Source: Theodoxus fluviatilis
Taxonomy: Eukaryota > Mollusca > Gastropoda > Cycloneritida > Neritidae
Assembly: GCA_034096865.1 (NCBI GenBank)
Contig: JAWQFJ010000565.1
Span: 12,501-76,500, forward strand
DNA length: 64,000 nt
Direction of reading: 5' to 3'
The position numbers and the translations under genes were made by a program. Below are positions 60,208 to 64,000 of the stretch, piece by piece (position 1 is the stretch's first letter; every line of letters starts with the position of its first letter). A model generated the notes under the pieces. It was not told the DNA's origin. It saw nothing but the letters and a program-made list of their open reading frames with translations, and searched no databases.

Positions 60208-60513
60208 CATCTGCAGAGTTGGAAGCGGAGATTCCAGCCCTACCACTAGCGACAGCTGGACTACCGCGCTCTCCCTCCGTTTCCCCAGGGCTCGCTCCTG
60301 TCGGGATTTCAGCGGGAGACAACTCATGCCTAGGCCCTTGAGAAGAGGTGACCCCTACAGGAAGTGGAGCCTGGGGGCCGAGGGTTGAGGAAGTGACGTC
60401 ATCGTCCCCACTGTCTGAATCTGTGTTCCAGTTGTCGTCCGAACCACGGTCTCGTTCACGGGTGTACAGGATTGCTTGTACCAGGTGCTGTGACGTCACG
60501 GCCCGTGCACCGG
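60208..60513 (-). CDS. IAP-B exon: UBA helix 3 and acidic/Ser-Pro linker
   Basis: 306 nt, phase 1 to 1, acceptor TTTTCTGCAG and donor GATG|GTGAGT. Encodes AGARAVTSQHLVQAILYTRE, then WNTDSDSGDDDVTSS and a Pro/Gly/Ser-rich stretch to SASNSAD. It is the counterpart of IAP-A E5/E5'; the acidic core and its position are conserved while the remainder has diverged. TGACGTCA occurs at 60394 and 60491. Confidence 0.88.
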
Positions 60514-60552
60514 CTGCAGAAAATTACGTCACAAGATGTCTTGAAGTATGAT

Positions 60553-60593
<41 letters not shown>

Positions 60594-60802
60594 GTGTGTG
60601 TGTGTGTGTGTGATTCTTTTTGTTTTTCATACTGAGATCTTTTAAATATCGTCATTATGCAACATTTCGACATTTGTACAGCTGATCATGACTGTTGCAA
60701 CACAGGTACATGGATGTCGTTCACGTAATTGCGAACGTCCTCAAAGTTACAACTCAATTACAAATATGGTGTAATATGAGGAATGTTGCTTTTCAAGCCA
60801 GT

Positions 60803-60842
<40 letters not shown>

Positions 60843-61302
60843 GAATCTGTGGATGTGACGGCCATGACAAAAATAACGCCGAGTTCAAAATCGCTGTTTT
60901 CTATCTTCATTTTTGTGTAGGTTAAACATTTTATAATAACATCGAAAAATTGTCCATCTGATTAAAAGTTTTCTTTTACTTCCAAAGCGATTTCTGTTTG
61001 GCACTATTATTCTCACATGATGCTTTAAACGTTTTAATGCTATATTCAAATCATCTTACAATGTAAATACGAACAATTAGCAATGTCTCGGTACATAGAT
61101 TGTGGTCATTTATCTTCAAGAAAGACTGACAAACAGTAAAAATATAACATTTTCCAGACAAAAATTACGACGACAACAACAACGAAAACAAATCCAGAAC
61201 CTATAATGAGTCGTCTATTTATGCCTTTTGACAAGAATAATTTCAGACGAATTCAGCCCTTTATTTTCACAAGTGACGTCATTCATGACGTCATAAACAT
61301 AC
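60514..61302 (-). other. IAP-B intron with (GT)n and (CT)n
   Basis: (GT)n at 60551-60612 and (CT)n at 60807-60839. Two TGACGTCA octamers at 61274 and 61286. No other feature. Confidence 0.7.
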
Positions 61303-61512
61303 CTCGAGTACCCAGCAGTGCCGTGATGGCTCGCTGAATGACGTCATCCGAGAAACCCATGTCCCTGGCAGTTTGGGCTGCTGGTGACGTCATCAAGGAG
61401 GCTGGAGTGGGGGGCGTGTCTTGGGGCCAGGCAGGGTGATTGGAAGATGGTGCCATGGTTGCTACGGACGCTACTATAGAATGTGCGCTCCTAGCAACGC
61501 TCCTCAAAGCAC
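61303..61512 (-). CDS. IAP-B exon: UBA domain
   Basis: 210 nt, phase 1 to 1, acceptor TTGTCTTCAG and donor CGAG|GTATGT. An N-terminal extension (ALRSVARSAHSIVASVATMA, then PSSNHPAWPQDTPPTPAS) not present in IAP-A E4 precedes LMTSPAAQTARDMGFSDDVI and QRAITALLGTR. MGF is the ubiquitin-binding loop. TGACGTCA at 61339 and 61385. Confidence 0.9.
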
Positions 61513-61623
61513 CTGAAGACAAAGTTGGCGTGCTTTAAATGCAGCATACATGATTTGACATCTTGGTTGTATTTTACGACAATCGCACTGTGATCATGTG
61601 AATTTCTGTGGAAAGTGTTAAAT

Positions 61624-61950
61624 TTTTCGGAAAAGCTTCCGGAGACGGGCCACACTAGTGGACTTGTCCGAAGAGAGGGGTGTGGCAAAGACAAGCAAAC
61701 TGGCGGGCCACACAAAGCTAGCGAACCACAACATCTGAGTGGCAAGCGATAGTGGTAGGTTTAATCTGCGGTGAGTTTGCAGTGATTCACATACAGAATG
61801 ACACAAGAATCTCAAGATTCGAAAAAGACCTCGTAAAAACACAGCCAATCAGATGTTGTGGGTCGCCAGCCTGGCTTTCTTTCCCACACCCCTCTTCTCG
61901 GACAAGTCCACTAGTACTAGTGTGGCCCGTCTCCAGAAACTTTTCCAAAG
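61624..61950. mobile_element. MITE-like element with ~105-120-bp inverted arms
   Basis: 61624-61745 and 61845-61950 are inverted copies (shared GGAGACGGGCCACACTAGT, GTGGACTTGTCCGA, GAGGGGTGTGG, CCACAACATCTGA). The interior is about 100 bp without coding capacity. It lies in an IAP-B intron. Target-site duplication not resolved. Confidence 0.8.
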
Positions 61951-62791
61951 TTCTTTGTAAACTACAGGAGCAAAGGATAATCAGGTACAATAGACGCAGT
62001 TTTCTTTTCCAATTAATTTCGCTAGACTTTTCTTTTGGGTCATGACGGGTATTTGCTTTTTTCCTCTAACTACATTTCAGCCACCTCCTTTAGTCACACT
62101 GTTATGCCCCTACCCACCCCCCCACCCCCCTTTGCCCCAATTTCATCTGCCTCTTCATCAGGAAGGATAAGTACATATTTACTTTAACTATATACATTCT
62201 CTTAAAGGTTGCTGTTAGTCTGACAGTTTCCAGTTTGCCACATTTTATTTATATTTAAACACCATCAAAGTGACCAAATCTTTCATTCAGGTTCATGAAT
62301 GCTATCTACATTTAGGAATTTGCAGGTTTACACCACGAGAAAGTTAATGTCATCTAATGAGTGCAGGTTTAAATGTGCGTATGAAAGTGTGCGTGCATGC
62401 ATGCATGCGCTTGCGCGTTCCCGTGTGAGCCCGTGCAAAAGTTGTGTATGTGCGCGCGTGCTTGTATGTGTATGCGTACATGTGTGTGTATGTGCGCGCG
62501 TGCTTGTATGTGTATGCGTACATGTGTGTGTATGTGCGCGCGTGCTTGTATGTGTATGCGTACATGTGAGCGTATGTGTGCACGCGCGCGTTTTTGCTCG
62601 CGTGCGCGCATTCACGTCTATTTGTGCTTGAGTGTATGAGTGATAGAAATATTGATTGATTTATTGTTTATTTTAGAAGACGATCCATCAAGTAAAAGCA
62701 ATTCTATATACAGATTTAGTTACAAACTAAACAGACTAAACGGATTCACGTATTCTATGTACACAACCTAGTTAAAACAGCAAGACTGTAT

Positions 62792-62849
<58 letters not shown>

Positions 62850-62857
62850 AAACGTAC
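61951..62857 (-). repeat. IAP-B intron with 42-bp repeat and (GA)n
   Basis: A 42-bp repeat (containing TGCGCGCGTGCTTGTATGTG) is present three times from 62451, and (GA)n at 62795-62843. 62645-62690 reads on - as a retroposon-like tail (AATAAA.. AATCAATC). Otherwise no feature. Confidence 0.75.
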
Positions 62858-62900
62858 CTGTTTCATCATGTCCTGTTCCTTCATTTTCAGCTCCTGTCTG
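62858..62900 (-). CDS. IAP-B microexon (43 bp)
   Basis: On -: acceptor TTTTTGTCCACTTTCAG and donor ACAG|GTACGT bound 43 nt taking phase 0 to phase 1, as the flanking exons require. It encodes QTGAENEGTGHDETG plus one base. A second acceptor 3 nt downstream (CAGCAG) would give 40 nt in the same phase. Equivalent in place and phase to IAP-A E3. Confidence 0.68.
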
Positions 62901-63219
62901 CTGAAAGTGGACAAAAAGCCACCCAATCTCTATGACATGCTTGACATTGCTCCGATTTTGATACAACATTTCGCCACCTTCAGGTACGTGTACTCGTATA
63001 TTGATTAGCATCATGCATAGGTTCATGCGCTCTCGAATATGAGTATGCACGTGCAATATATTGCTACTGCGTATGTGCGCGAATGTGAGCGAGCGAGCGA
63101 GCGAGCGAGCGATCGAGTGAGCGCGTCAGTGAGTTGATAAGGTGTGAGAGTGAGTGTGTGTACAGTGAATTGCGTGTATGTGTGTATGTGTTTTTATGTG
63201 GGCTGGTCTGTCTGCATGC

Positions 63220-63264
<45 letters not shown>

Positions 63265-63850
63265 CAGAGAGAGACAGAGAGAGAGAGACAGAGAGAGACA
63301 TAGAGAGAGAGAGACAGAGAGAGAGAGGGGGGGGGAGAAAAAGATATAGAGAAAGAGAAAGAGAAAGAAAGAGAGAGAGTTGAGAGAGAGAAAGATGAAG
63401 AGAGAGATGTAGAGAAAGAAAGAAAGAGAAAGAGAGAAAGAGAGAGCGAAAGAGAGAGAGAGAGAGAGAGAGAGAGGAATACATCCAGACACACAGACTC
63501 CATCTGTGAGTTTTCATTCAGAAGAACATGCAGTAATTAGCAAAGCACATAGGTTGTTTTTCTCTCCATGAAGAAGACTAGTGTATCTTTCTTTACATGT
63601 ACATGGACTCGATCAAAATATTTTTGTGGGCACCTGAGCAAAGAAGGATCACTCTTGGACTCACATACCTCAATCGGTTCAGTCTGCATTAGATGTGCAA
63701 TAACCTAAGTTCTCTCCTTTCAGTAACCAGCACAAATCCATCTGCTCTATCGTAGATTCATAACAAAATGCCCATGCAAAAACGATTCAAAGTTTGCATC
63801 ATTAAAAAAAAATCATTAGCGTTCACTGACCTACAACCTTTTACTCACCC
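62901..63850 (-). repeat. IAP-B intron with (GAGC)n and long (GA)n
   Basis: (GAGC)n at 63088-63111 and GA-rich repeat at 63222-63478; the remainder is unremarkable. Confidence 0.8.
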
Positions 63851-64000
63851 TTAGCCTTCGACCTAGTTCTGCCAAGATCCTGGCGATGGTGTCATCTCCG
63901 AGGAGTGCACGCAGGTAGCCACACGAAGACCTCCATCGCACGTGCTCGTCCAGGGGTCTGTCATCCGGGTCCCAGTGCTTCAGCCCCAGACCGCAGTAGT
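63851..64000 (-). CDS. IAP-B exon: second half of BIR, cut by window edge
   Basis: On - from the edge: YCGLGLKHWDPDDRPLDEHV, then RWRSSCGYLRALLGDDTIAR and ILAELGRRLR, donor AGG|GTGAGT in phase 0. Nearly the same as IAP-A E2, with the Trp, His and last Cys ligands of the BIR. The first CxxC Cys and the upstream exons lie beyond the window. Confidence 0.93.

Overview
The window is animal nuclear DNA: spliced genes with GT-AG introns, no operons, and a very high load of micro- and minisatellites, SINE-like repeats, non-LTR retrotransposons and DNA transposons. The expanded family of inhibitor-of-apoptosis (IAP, BIRC-type) genes and the repeat types fit a marine mollusc, most likely a gastropod. 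That assignment is an inference, not a proof.

Layout. 1-3360 is simple repeat and non-coding sequence with one SINE-like copy. 3367-7755 is a small heat shock protein (alpha-crystallin) gene on +: a promoter with a TATA box, exon 1 (3749-3928), exon 2 (6301-6456) and a last exon (7663-7755). The middle of its alpha-crystallin domain is missing where a long CT/GT microsatellite block sits, and intron 1 carries a transposon-like element with long terminal inverted repeats enclosing twelve 62-bp tandem repeats. 7756-19820 holds no gene I can support, only repeats.

19825-48112 is an IAP locus on + (called IAP-A here). A first module set has exons E1 (degenerate RING remnant, BIR1, first half of BIR2), E2 (second half of BIR2), a 46-bp microexon E3, E4 (UBA) and E5 (end of UBA plus Asp-rich linker, frameshifted). 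It is followed by a tandem, partial second set: E1', E2', an inverted UBA exon E4', and an intact E5'. Only then comes the single intact RING exon E6. Introns of the two sets are homologous, so the locus contains a roughly 10-kb tandem segmental duplication. The second copy has been rearranged by an LTR-like sequence, an RTE-like LINE with a 5' inversion, a Tc1-like transposon, and a LINE nested in a second, restriction-like-endonuclease LINE.

48113-59480 is intergenic: satellites, a third LINE interrupted by a dispersed element, a near-perfect 283-bp palindrome, and tandem arrays. 59481-64000 is the 3' part of a second IAP gene on - (IAP-B), convergent with IAP-A and running off the right edge. 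All five visible exons are open and share the E2-E3-E4-E5-E6 splice phases of IAP-A, so it serves as an internal reference for the intact gene: BIR - acidic microexon - UBA - acidic linker - RING. IAP proteins of this layout (XIAP/cIAP type) bind caspases or adaptors through BIRs, ubiquitin chains through UBA, and act as E3 ligases through RING.
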